DNA of 64,000 nucleotides from Sparassis latifolia (taxonomy: Eukaryota > Basidiomycota > Agaricomycetes > Polyporales > Sparassidaceae), in assembly GCA_018466975.1 (NCBI GenBank), contig CM031562.1, positions 434,001 through 498,000 on the forward strand, given 5' to 3'. Both the position numbers and the translations under genes were made by a program. Positions 12,982 to 22,952 of this stretch are shown here, in pieces. Each line of letters opens with the position of its first letter. The stretch's first letter is position 1. The notes under the pieces are model-generated. The model made no database searches. It worked only from the letters and a program-made list of their open reading frames with translations, and was not told the DNA's origin.

Positions 12982-12988
12982 GCATAAA
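12982..12988 (+). promoter_or_regulatory. TATA-like element of P450 copy 4
   Basis: GCATAAA lies 43-49 bp before the ATG at 13031. It occupies the same position as TATATAA before the paralogous start at 16749. It argues for ATG 13031 rather than the in-frame ATG at 13007, which would be too close to it. Confidence 0.4.
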
Positions 12989-13030
12989 TGGCTCAGCGGG
13001 AGGACCATGGCCAACATCGGATCCTCCTCC

Positions 13031-15264
13031 ATGTATTCTGTAGCTGCATATTTGTGCGCATGCGCGGTCATATTGGCGCTCATATTAATTGGGCAGAGGC
13101 GGAAGTCCGCTTTGCCTCTACCTCCTGGCCCTCCTAGTGCGGATCCGATAATTGGACACCTCCGAAAGTTCTCTTTTGCTCGTCAGCATGAACTCTTCCG
13201 CGAATGGGCGACCAATTACGGTGAGAATTGGCGCTGTATTGACCTGTCTTTTTCTGATTCTAAGGTATTTCATGATAGGAGATATCTTCCATTTGCATAT
13301 CTTAGGCCGCAACATCGTGGTCCTGAATTCTTTGCAAGTAGCTACTGACCTTATGGACAAACGGAGTGCCAAATACAGCGACAGACCTTCATGCACCACC
13401 TTAGAGATGTAAGTACACCGCTAGCATTCTTGTCATTGCGTTGCCTTACAGAACATTTAGGATGGGCTATGATGCGAATGTTGCATTCATGGAATACGGC
13501 CCGCGGTGGAAGAAACACCGCAAGATTTTCCGAGGATACTTCAACGAGAACGAGAGTCTTACGTATCGCGCGCAACAGACTCAAGGAGCGCACGTACTTT
13601 TGAAGGATTTGGTGGTCTCGCCCCACAAATTCACTACCTTGACACAACGGTACGGTCCTCTTCCCTCGCTGACTCTTCAAGTGCCACGGATCAACTGAAT
13701 CACTGCAGGTTTGCCATGCAGGGCGTCTTGGAGATAGCGTACGGCCATCAGGTTCATTCTGACGACGACATCTACGTCAACCTCACAGCAGGTGCGCTGC
13801 ATGGTATTGACGAGGCGAAACTTGGTGTCTCGCTGGTCGACTTTTTCCCCTTTTGTGCGTCTTGCGTTTCCGCCCATTTCATGCAGTCTGACAGGACTGA
13901 TCGTGACCCTAGTGGTCCACCTCCCCCATTGGCTACCCGGATGTTCGTTTCTCACTGCTGCGGCACGTCGTTGGGGCCCTGTTACACGGGAAATGCACGA
14001 CTACCCATTCAACGACGTGTTGAAACAAATGGTACTCATCACTATATATGCTCGTCTGAACTTCAAATACTCACTTAGCCCGCAGGATGCGGGCATCGCT
14101 CGTCCATCGTTTCTATCTTCATATCTGGAGCGATACAGGACGGAAGGTGCGAAAGATTACGATTTGGATGACCTCAAAGGCGCGGCTGGCACCATCCTCA
14201 CTGGTGAGTCCTCTGATCATGTTGCGCGGCCATACATTATCTGACCCTCAAGTCAGCTGGTGCCGAAACGGTGGGAATCTCGTTCATTCACTGACATTTC
14301 TCTTTACTGAACCCACTTCAGACATGGTCTCTCATCCAAACCTTCTACTTCTGCATGCTCCTGTTCCCAGAGGTGCAGCGGAAAGCGCAGGCGGAAATTG
14401 ACCGAGTGATAGGTCCCGATAGACTACCGGATTTCAGCGACCGCGATGCGCTGCCTTTCGTAGAGTGCATCTTACAAGAGACTATAAGGTACGTTGCTAC
14501 TCGCATCCGTGCGAGAGCACCCAGTGACCCGTCATGTGTCTCAGATGGCACCCTGCGACCCCTCATGGTTAGTGCCATTGTCGTGGGGTCAAGCTGATCG
14601 ACAGTTTGCTGATCTTCCACATCTAGGCCTCGCGCACATGTCTGTCGACGATGATATATACAATGGCATGTTCATCCCGAAGGGTTCGATCGTAATCCCC
14701 AATGTCATGTAAGTGCAACCGTCTTTGGTGTGAAAGATTTTTCCCGGGCCTGAGCATTGTTTGTCTGTGCTCCAGGGCCATGAGTCGTGACGAGACGATG
14801 TACAAGGACGCAGAGGCCTTCTATCCTGAGCGCTTTCTCCCCGCACCCGCAGGTCCCGGCGAGCCGTATCTGGGCGCCGTCTTTGGGTTCGGTCGGCGGT
14901 ATGTACCCACATATCCTGAATGTACTACAGATAAGTCGCCTTACTTATGCCGTCCTTACAGAATTTGCCCTGGAAGGTACTTCGCGGACAACAGCGCGTG
15001 GATCGTCGTCGCGACTGTTCTCGCGACCTTCGATATTTGTAAGGCTGTCGCCAAGGATGGGAAGGCCATTGAGCCGGACGTGGCGTTCACGACGGACGGG
15101 CTGGCAAGGTATGCATCCCAGGAACTCGGAGGCGACGTGGCGATTCACTGATATTGTATGGTCGCTTTCGCAGCCGTCCAAAACCTTTTGAATGTGTGTT
15201 TCGACCGCGCTCGGAGATGGCGAAGAAGCTGATCATGCAAAACGCGAATTTGGGTGAGGATTAA
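13031..15264 (+). CDS. Cytochrome P450 monooxygenase (cluster copy 4)
   Basis: 13 exons, 512 residues in frame: 13031-13220, 13279-13408, 13461-13649, 13709-13854, 13913-14031, 14086-14203, 14257-14270, 14322-14488, 14545-14567, 14627-14708, 14776-14898, 14962-15108, 15174-15264. Membrane anchor (LCACAVILALILIG) with a QRRK stop-transfer, hinge LPLPPGPPSADP, WLPGCSF, I-helix AGAETTWS (the AGAET part is the 14-nt micro-exon), ExxR in LQETIR, FYPERF, and FGFGRRICPGRYF with the heme cysteine. Expected to sit in the ER membrane and to need a P450 reductase. Every intron is GT-AG. It differs from copies 2 and 3 by the SDDD and HHL-type segments and forms a subgroup with copy 5. An upstream in-frame ATG at 13007 would add eight residues. 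Confidence 0.92.
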
Positions 15265-16029
15265 TATTATACTGATAACATTGTGAGCTTCCCAATTTGT
15301 ACGAATCGCTCAAGGCAGAGAATGTATAGATATTCAACTACGCGCGTGCGAGAATGACATATGAGGGATAGAAATGTTGTAAGGAAGCATGTTTGTGTTA
15401 CACAGTGAAGTTGGAGGACCGAAGATCGTCGGCCAGCTAAGGAGCTGCTGAGTGGAAGCTATGTCAGATGATTTGCCGGAATTCGAAGATGAAGTCCACG
15501 CCAAGGACGATGATAACAGAAAGCCTACGGCACAGTAGGACAGAGTCCACCAATGTCCGATCCTCGCTATCTCGGCCATGTCAGTATATACTAACTTGCG
15601 GACGTCGGGCGGTTTAGTTCTGGGCGAATAATCGAAGGAGCCATGCTCCCTCTCCGGATCCAGGTATGCCTCGTGCTGCTTCGCGATTAGGTGAACTTTT
15701 CGACTTGTGACGGAAAGGCCAAGGGGATATTTTGTTGAAAGCAAAGACGTGAAGACGTGCTGGTTGACATGGTGGTTCGTGCAAAAAAAGGTTACATGCA
15801 AGGTATCCGTTATGTTGGCACTGTCGGGCCGCGGACTTTCAATGAAGACCTAGTGCGCTGCTCACGTGCCGGCACCAGAGAATCGATATCTGAGTTTCCT
15901 AAGCTATGCCCAGCAGAGGGTGGTGTTTTCCAAGCTTCCTCCGACGGCGTCGTATGTGACTGTTCAGGCATCTCAATTGAACCTTGAATCGATACGGTCT
16001 TCAGGCTCTGCTTGTCAACGTTGCTCACT
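15265..16029. other. Duplicated 3' flank of P450 copy 4, no gene
   Basis: Similar to 18989-19510. Minus-strand open frames at 15334-15801 and 18991-19305 share an alignable segment (ASTQQLLSWPT versus ASTQQLIGWPT), but this follows from the DNA duplication and includes frame changes, so I do not call a gene. Confidence 0.5.
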
Positions 16030-16698
16030 GCCTTGCATGCTGGGTTGGTCAGGACGTTGCACCAAACGCCGGATCTGATTTCCATCGCTGGGTAGACTTC
16101 GGAGTGAAGGAGATACCATGCATTGACATTTCGAACGCCTGAGGAAGGTCGAAGATTGTTCTCAACTCGCGGCAGCTTAGTTTGTGCACGGTGTTACCTT
16201 GCATGTTGGCATTTGCGAGAGCCACTGGCAGTCAATACCTCGTCATCTGGGTGAATGGGTGCTCGTCCCACTGGTATCTCCACGGGCCAACCGACTGTGA
16301 TTCTCTCATGAGCAGTTTCATCTTCCCCGAACTGTAGTATGTATCTCGATACTGTCGGCATGGCCGATGGTGCCTTTTTCAAGCTCGGCCTTCTGAGCTA
16401 AAGCTCTTTGCTCAGCAATGGCTGGACCTGTTGTGACCATATAGGTACGGATTTCCATAATGTTGGCGTTCTATCAAAACGAGATTGTGGATATCCTAAC
16501 TTCCTCTCCCAAACGAGATTGCCGATCGATGCAAGGTATTGGGTGATACCTATATGCGTAGCATTAAGGTTCCTCTCTCGTGCCCGCCGCCGGCTCTATT
16601 TCTCACAATTGTCACATCGGGTCCAATCGTCCGCAATGCATCCATCGAGACTCCATGCCATGCGCCCAGTGGCAGGCTGCATATTCCAATTTCTTACA

Positions 16699-16705
16699 TA
16701 TATAA
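16699..16705 (+). promoter_or_regulatory. TATA box of P450 copy 5
   Basis: TATATAA, 44-50 bp upstream of the ATG at 16749, matching the spacing at the other intact copies. Confidence 0.55.
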
Positions 16706-16748
16706 CTGGCTCAGCAGGAGGATTAGGCTCAACGTCGCAGTCCCCTCT

Positions 16749-18988
16749 ATGGATTCTGCAGCAGTGTCCCTTTGTGCATGCGTGGTCTTACTGGCATTCA
16801 TATTACTTTGGCGGAGGCGTAAGTCCACATTACCTCTGCCGCCTGGTCCTCCCGCGGACCCGATCATTGGACACCTTCGAAAAATTTCTTTTGCTCATCA
16901 GCATGAACTCTTCCGCGAATGGGCAGTCAAGTACGGTGAGGATTGATTGACAATGTTTTAGACTCTGTCATATTTCTGATGACGAGATCTGTCATCTCAG
17001 GAGATATCTTCCATCTGCATATCTTAGGCCATCACCTTGTTGTCCTAAATTCCTTGCGAGTCGCGACTGACCTCATGGATAAACGGAGTGCCAAATACAG
17101 CGACAGACCGTCATGCACAACCTTGAAATTGTAAGCTTGTTGCTCATATTCTTGCGTGGAGTGTATGCCTTACCGGATATGTAGGACGGGCTGGGACGTC
17201 AGCGTCCCATTCATGGAATACGGCCCGCGGTGGAAGATACACCGCAAGATTTTCCAAGGATACTTTAACGAGAACGAGAGCCTCAAATATCGAGCGCAGC
17301 AGACTAAAGGAGCGCATGTACTTCTGAAGGATTTGCTGATCTCACCCCAGGAATTCACTACCCTAACACAACGGTACGGTCCTCTTGCCTGGCTGACTCT
17401 TCAAGTGTCACGGATCAACTAAGTCATTCCTTCTAGGTTTGCCATGAGGGGTGTCTTGGAGATAGCGTACGGCCATCAGGTGCATTCTGACAATGACATG
17501 TACGTCAAACTCACAGCGGATGCGCTGCATGGTGCCGACGAGGTGAAACTTGGTGCCTCACCAGTCGACTTTGTGCCTTCCCGTCCGTCTCGCGTCCACT
17601 CATTCGCTGTAGTCGCATGGACTGATGTGATCGTAGTGGTCCATCTGCCCCATTGGCTTCCCGGATGTTCGTCTCTTACTTCGGCGGCGCGTCGCTGGCG
17701 GCCTGCTACAAGAAAGGTGCACGACTTCCCGTTTGATGACGTGTTGAAACAGATGGTGCTCGCCACTATGTATGCTCATCTGATCATCGAATACTGATTT
17801 GGCCTGCAGGATGCGGGCGTTGCTCGGCCGTCATTCCTATCTTCGCATCTGGAGCAATACAACGCGGAAGGTGCCAAGAATTACAATTTGGATGACCTCA
17901 AAGGCGCTGCTGCCACCATTCTCATTGGCAAGTCGTCTAATCATGTTGCACAGCCATACATTACCTGACCCTCAGGTCAGCTGGTAGCGGAACGGTTGGG
18001 ATCTCGCTCTTCCGCTGGTATTCCTCTCAACTGAACCCACTGTAGACATGGTCCCTCATCCAAACCTTCTACTTCTCTATGCTCCTGTTCCCAGAGGTGC
18101 AGCGCAAAGCGCAGGCGGAAATTGACCGAGTGATAGGTTCCGATAGACTGCCAGACTTCAGCGATCGCGATGCACTGCCTTTCGTAGAGTGTGTCTTACA
18201 GGAGACTATTAGGTACGTCACTGCGGCTGTCCGTGCGAGGGCACCTAGTGACCCGTCGTGTATGTCAGATGGCATCCTGTTGCTCCTCAAGGCTAGTCCT
18301 ACTGATGTGTGGTTAGACACGTCGACGGTTTGCTGATCTTCCACGTTTAGGCATCGCACACCGGTCTGTTGATGATGACATATACCAAGGGATGTTCATT
18401 CCAAAGGGTTCGATCGTATTCCCCAATGTCATGTAAGTGCCATTGTCACTGATCCGCACACCTTATCCTAACATGAGCACTGTCTGACTGGTATCCCAGG
18501 GCAATGAGTCGCGACGAAACAGTGTATAAGGATGCAGACGCCTTCTATCCCGAGCGTTTCCTTCCCGCACCTGCAGGTCCCGGCGAGCCATATCTGGGCG
18601 CCGTCTTCGGGTTCGGTCGGCGGTACGTACCAGCACATCGTGAACACATTGCTGATTAAACACTGTGCTCATGCCGTCCCCGCAGAATCTGCCCTGGGCG
18701 ATACTTCGCGGACAACAGCGCGTGGATCGTCGTCGCGACTGTTCTCGCGACCTTCGATATCTGCAAGGCTATCGATAAGACCGGGAAGGCCATTGAGCCA
18801 GACGTGGCATTCACGACGGACGGGCTGGCAAGGTATGCATCCCAGGAACTCAGAGGCGACGTGGCGATTCACTGATACGGCATGGCCGCTTTCGCAGCCG
18901 TCCAAAACCGTTTGAATGTGTATTTCGACCGCGCTCAGAGATGGCGAAGAAACTGATTATGCAGCACGCGAATCTGGGTGAGGATTGA
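16749..18988 (+). CDS. Cytochrome P450 monooxygenase (cluster copy 5)
   Basis: 13 exons, 511 residues in frame: 16749-16935, 17001-17130, 17185-17373, 17437-17582, 17637-17755, 17810-17927, 17981-17994, 18046-18212, 18269-18291, 18351-18432, 18500-18622, 18686-18832, 18898-18988. Tandem duplicate of copy 4 with anchor, LPLPPGPPADP hinge, LQETIR, FYPERF and FGFGRRICPGRYF intact. Three oddities appear. The I-helix micro-exon encodes AGSGT instead of AGAET, so the conserved acid of the oxygen-activation motif is lost. Introns 6 and 9 need GC donors (17928 and 18292) where copy 4 has GT. FVPSR replaces FFPF at the end of exon 4. It may be drifting towards loss of function or altered chemistry. 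Confidence 0.85.
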
Positions 18989-19730
18989 TCTTATACTGAT
19001 GACGTTGTAAGCTTTCCGGTTTGTTTGATGATTATCCATTGCTCGAATACTATGTCGCTCGAAGGAAAATACTGTATCAGTATGTACTGTGTGCTTCGTT
19101 CAAACAACGAGAAAATGATATAGGAGTCTAAGATAGCAGTGCTATAAGAAAGGGTGTTTGCGTTGCAGTGAAGTTGGAATCCCGAAATTGTCGGCCAGCC
19201 AATGAGCTGCTGAGTGGAGGCTGCGTCAGACAATTGGCCAGTATGCGAACTCGAGTTCAATGCCATGCACGGCGTCAACAGAAAGCATGCTACAGAGTCC
19301 ACCAACTTCCGATCTCCGCTATCTCGACAATGTCAGCATATGTTAACTTGTGGACGTCCGGTGGTTTGGTTTGGGGATAATCGAAGGAGCGATGACCCTC
19401 CCCACTCTAGTCGAGATCTAGGTATGCCTCATCGTGCCGCTTGGCGATCAGATGAACTTTTCAAATTGTGACGGAAAGAGCAAAGGTATGTTTTGTGGAA
19501 AGCAAAGAGGTGATGATGGAGAGCATGTTCAGATTAACACCATGTGGTTACCTGGCTTGATGTTGGAGGCCGGGCAGTGCCGCGGTAAGGCTATCCTCAT
19601 TCAATATCAGTAATTTTCTTCCGATCGTGATTGTTTGGCCTATGTTAACCCAATTCCTGTATAGAAATAGTTGCCATCGCAATAGGTATCCTGGTGTGAG
19701 GGTTGCCCACAGTACTAATGTCTCACGTTT
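18989..19730. other. 3' flank of P450 copy 5, no gene
   Basis: Diverged copy of the flank downstream of copy 4 up to about 19510, then unique sequence; no gene recognised. Confidence 0.5.
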
Positions 19731-19802
19731 GATTCGTATGTCTCACGTTCGCATTCTCTCATAGTAGTGAATGAGAGAAGGCGAACGTGAGACATATGAA
19801 TC
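19731..19802. repeat. Inverted repeat / hairpin, 32-bp arms
   Basis: Left arm 19731-19762 (GATTCGTATGTCTCACGTTC...) and right arm 19771-19802 are reverse complements with two mismatches around the 8-base loop AGTAGTGA. TCTCACGTTT just upstream partly repeats the arm. RNA from either strand would fold into a strong stem. It could be a small foldback insertion, an RNA-silencing trigger or a terminator; nothing in sequence decides. Confidence 0.9.
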
Positions 19803-19829
19803 ATTCTTTCAGAGAGTATAATCGTCGCT

Positions 19830-20442
19830 CGAGGATCGTTCCATTGCAATTCGGATTGTCAGAGCATGCTCATCTTTGCCAGCGACGTCAGGGACTTGCA
19901 ATTGAGAGGTCTCCGTTGCAGCCATCACGTGCCAGATGGAGACCGGATACTCCTTATCATGCCATATGGTGCCAGATGGAGACAGAGCCCATGGAGAAAA
20001 TCCCGATTCCTGATGGAGAGTCGCCTTGCTGAACAAGATCTCTGAGCTCAAAGAAATGTGAGAGTTCGATCTTGCAGGAGCTATGATGGTAGTTTTCATC
20101 AAGTATCCCAACACTGTAAGCGGAGGCCGTACCGTCAGGCGGACCCGCGCTCTCCGCAGCACTCTGAGAGACATAATTCACGTTGCCTCCAGTCGGGTCG
20201 GCCTGGTCGTAGAATTGCCATTCATTCCTGCATTGCGTTCAGCGCCGTGTTCTGAGAGAGATAACGCGCTAGAACATACAAAAAGTCCTCGCCCACATAT
20301 TTGTCCACAAGGGTGTAGTTGGTGGAGGAACGGCGGGAATGCGAATGGCACCTGAGTGCCGGCGGAAGGAAACCGCGTCGTGAGCGCCGGCGAGGGCAGC
20401 TAGAGGGAGTGAAAGCAGAGCAGCGGCGAAAGCAGAGCGCAT
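19830..20442 (-). pseudogene. Secreted glycosidase remnant (GH16-like)
   Basis: Starts at ATG 20442 with a convincing signal peptide (MRSAFAAALLSLPLAALAGA). In a second frame it continues NYTLVDKYVGEDFL, followed by FYDQADPTGGNVNYVSQSAA in a third piece near 20150-20230. These segments resemble the mature N terminus of fungal family 16 glucanases. The frames do not join: frameshifts lie between the signal peptide and YTLVD and again before FYDQ. The catalytic ExDxE region was not found. The downstream text (GILDENYHHSSCKIELSHFF) does not look like GH16. A truncated, broken copy of a secreted cell-wall enzyme is the best reading. Confidence 0.5.
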
Positions 20443-20937
20443 CGTTAGGTGAGACGAGCAGTAAAGAAGGAATGTAACGTAGCGAGCGATCCTTAACGAA
20501 AGTGGTGGTCGAGGGGAGAAAGTCTGCAACGACACGCCTTTTACATGAGACAAGTTAGTCTCCCAAAGGCAGACTACAAAATCAGTCCTACGAGAGGTGG
20601 AAGGGACGGACTGATATAGGTCTGCTTTCAAACGCGCCCCTTTAGCCGTCGCTCGCCATTTCACTCGTGAACGACGATGCCGAAGCAATGCCGGGATTCC
20701 GGCCGTGTTGCCGGCCGCGGGTTCCTGCCCGAGACAGTGGTTGTCGCGTCGCGTCAACACGTTCTTGAGGCCTTGTAAGTATGCCTTGGTAAAATATGTA
20801 CTCATACCACAGTCCTGTAGGCTGTCGGTAATGAGTCCTCTACACCAATCCGTCACTACGTCCCGATCGCAGACTTGACACGACTGCCCTCGCTTTCACA
20901 TCTACAATGCGTAGGCTTGACTCCGACCTCTTGCCGT

Positions 20938-21144
20938 TCAAGATGACATCATGAGAAACACAGTTTTTCCGGAGCCCGTTGGTGTGATTGCGAGGACATC
21001 AGCTCCATCTAGTGCCTTGCAGACACCTTCGAGCTGATAATCGTGGGGGTCACAGTGTACAGATTTGGCCAGGATTTGACGGCACAAGAGCTGACCTTCA
21101 GGTGATCTGAATTCAAAAGAACGTGGCCCAATAAATGTAGAATC
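20938..21144 (-). pseudogene. RecQ/DEAD-type helicase N-terminal fragment
   Basis: One minus-strand frame reads FIGPRSFEFRSPEGQLL, then HDYQLEGVCKALDGADVLAI, then TPTGSGKTVFLMM and a TGA at 20938-20940. The Q-motif-like YQ, motif Ia spacing and Walker A (TPTGSGKT) are those of RecQ-like DEAD-box helicases that are very repetitive in agaricomycete genomes. The rest of the ATPase (DEVH, helicase C) is missing, so it is a dead fragment. Confidence 0.7.
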
Positions 21145-21369
21145 TATTACTACATTACGAGGATGGTAGCTGAGTGAACACTTAGAATGAAACTACGCGA
21201 CGAGGACGACGCCCTCAGGCTGAAGGCGACGCGTCGCGTTCTACAAGATCCACTCCATGCATTTCGGAGATCAACATGCTTATGTAACTCCGAAATGGCG
21301 AGCGACGGTGTTTACCCCTCAAATGAAAGCAGACTAGAGACAAGTGAGGAGGCGCAGCGGCCTCTATAA

Positions 21370-21792
21370 GGCCCGGTTTGGGTACTCGGTGTGGGCGAAC
21401 CGGGCCCGGTTTGGGCTGGGTCAGATCAATTGGAATAGGATGGAAGCGGCCTTCTAACGTAGTCGTCATTTACATGTCACTCCGAAGTCACAATGATGGA
21501 AAAGTACACGTGACACAAAGCCACTGGGTCTCGAGCGTACAACCCTATTCCAGGACAAGGGTGACCTATTGATTGGCTGATCCAAGGTGGCCCAGTCTAG
21601 GCAATCCAAAAATGAGTCTGGATCTCTTTCGAAATCAGTCACAGCGTGATGCTGCTCAACCGGTCGCCAGGGCATATCTGCCGGGTCGGTTGGTGTCCAA
21701 ATCCCACAGAACCTGTTCAGAACCTGTCTCAAAACCCGGTGTCGCATTTTGGCAGGGAAACCGAACTGGACACCGGGCTACCGAATGGGGCC
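21370..21792. mobile_element. Non-autonomous PIF/Harbinger-like MITE
   Basis: About 423 bp with imperfect terminal inverted repeats: GGCCCGGTTTGGGTACTCGG on the left, and the reverse complement of the right end begins GGCCCCATTCGGTAGCCCGG. TAA flanks both ends (21367-21369 and 21793-21795), the 3-bp target duplication expected for PIF/Harbinger. GGCC...TTTGG ends are typical of Tourist-like elements. No transposase is inside. Confidence 0.5.
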
Positions 21793-21795
21793 TAA

Positions 21796-21945
21796 GGCCC
21801 ATGGATGCTTAGTCAGTGGTGCACCACAGAAGAAGTGACCCACCTCGTCCTACCGCATTCGCGACTACCTGGGCTTGAAACCAAGCTGAAATATATACTC
21901 CTATGAGATTATATGGCCTTGGACATAATCTATGACTATATACTG
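21796..21945. other. Short spacer before the copia LTR
   Basis: Unique AT-richer sequence between the MITE and the first LTR; no gene. Confidence 0.4.
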
Positions 21946-22134
21946 TGTTGGGAATGCCCGGAGGAAGCGATCCGAGGGCACCCATGGAGCCCGCCACAGT
22001 GGGGAATAATTATGTAAGGGAACTTTATATATATAAAGAAATCTATTTCAGGAACCCGGCTGAGTAATCGGGTCTTCCCTTCATCCGAAACATCATCGCG
22101 ATATTCTCTGAGAATTTACCTATTATTCTCAACA
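21946..22134 (+). repeat. Copia 5' LTR
   Basis: 189 bp from TGTTGGG to CTCAACA. It differs from the LTR at 26518 by a few substitutions and by a shorter TATATA tract. Confidence 0.9.
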
Positions 22135-22146
22135 GGTTATGAGCCC
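22135..22146 (+). other. Primer-binding-site-like sequence
   Basis: GGTTATGAGCCC directly after the LTR, where minus-strand priming is expected. The same GGTTA(T/C)GAGCCCCGAG follows an unrelated LTR end at 48255, suggesting a common priming tRNA fragment. Confidence 0.6.
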
Positions 22147-22247
22147 CGAGACCGTCTAAACCTCGGACTTGTATCCTACTGCTGCTAACAACCAATAAAA
22201 CTATCCTCACCCATACAAGAAAAACTACCCCTGTTCTGGGTGACAGG

Positions 22248-22950
22248 ATGTCGAACGACGACAAGGACATTCCGAACAGTATGTATCGGATCCATTCTCT
22301 GAAGGAGGATAACTGGATGCCGTGGAAGAGGCGCATGACCGCGTTCCTGGATGAGAAGAAGCTTCTCGGCTAGTCACCGGTGAGATACAGAAACCAGAGC
22401 TGAGCGCTAATCTGGATACCAGAGAAGCGTGCGATGCCGAGATTCAGAAGTGGGGTGAGAAAGATCAGAGGGCGAGGAATTTGATCATCATGTGCCTGGA
22501 CGATGCACAGGTGATTCATATGGAAGGAGCGACAATGGCGCATCATATGTGGGATCTGCTTCGCACGGTAAAGGAGCCGAAAGGACAACATGGGATTATA
22601 GCGTTGAGTCGAGTTTTCTATGATTACCATGCTGATGAAGGCATGAATATTCTGAAGCACATCACCAAGCTTCGGGAGATACGCGAACAATTACAGACGA
22701 TGGGAAAGCAAATAATGGATGCAGATTTAATGGGATCCTCATCAAGTCCCTGCCCAGCAGCTGGGACTCGTATACGGTGTCGTACACTGGCGCAATGAGT
22801 TCTCAGCCAAACTCTCCGCCAATGACAATACCAGAATTGATCGCTGTAGTCATCAGCGAATATAGGCACTATCTCGACCGTGATCAGCACGTCAAGCCAG
22901 AGCATGCACTTACTGCCCAGAGCCAGAAGCAGAAGCGAGACGCGATCAAG
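22248..22950 (+). pseudogene. Copia gag, copy 1 (broken)
   Basis: Starts MSNDDKDIPNSMY and reads to a TAG at 22371 produced by a one-base loss; copy 2 at 26825 is open across this point. It resumes in another frame with the gag core (DDAQVIHMEGATMAHHMW, KGQHGIIALSRVFYDY). A second shift near 22734 and a third near 22952 are shared with copy 2 and precede the nucleocapsid. Structural protein of the virus-like particle; not functional here. Confidence 0.85.
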
Positions 22951-22952
22951 AA

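Larger units (their letters stand above)
12430..15800. repeat. Segmental duplication, unit 1 (around P450 copy 4)
   Basis: Upstream flank, P450 gene and downstream flank all recur at about 16030-19510 in the same orientation. Shared flank signatures include GCTGGGTTAGTCAG versus GCTGGGTTGGTCAG upstream, and AGTGAAGTTGGA plus GAGCTGCTGAGTGGA downstream. The gene offset is about 3.72 kb. Edges are approximate because the flanks have diverged more than the exons. Confidence 0.75.
16030..19510. repeat. Segmental duplication, unit 2 (around P450 copy 5)
   Basis: Second unit of the tandem duplication described at 12430-15800. It includes promoter, gene and downstream sequence, so copy 5 was duplicated with its regulatory region rather than retroposed, and the introns are retained at identical positions. 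Confidence 0.75.

Noticed and set aside
13007..13009. Upstream in-frame ATG for P450 copy 4
   Set aside because: Only about 20 bp from the TATA-like element. The paralogue starts at the position equivalent to 13031.
15334..15801. Conserved minus-strand frame downstream of P450 copies 4 and 5
   Set aside because: Similarity is explained by the DNA duplication. Frames differ between copies and no motif is present.
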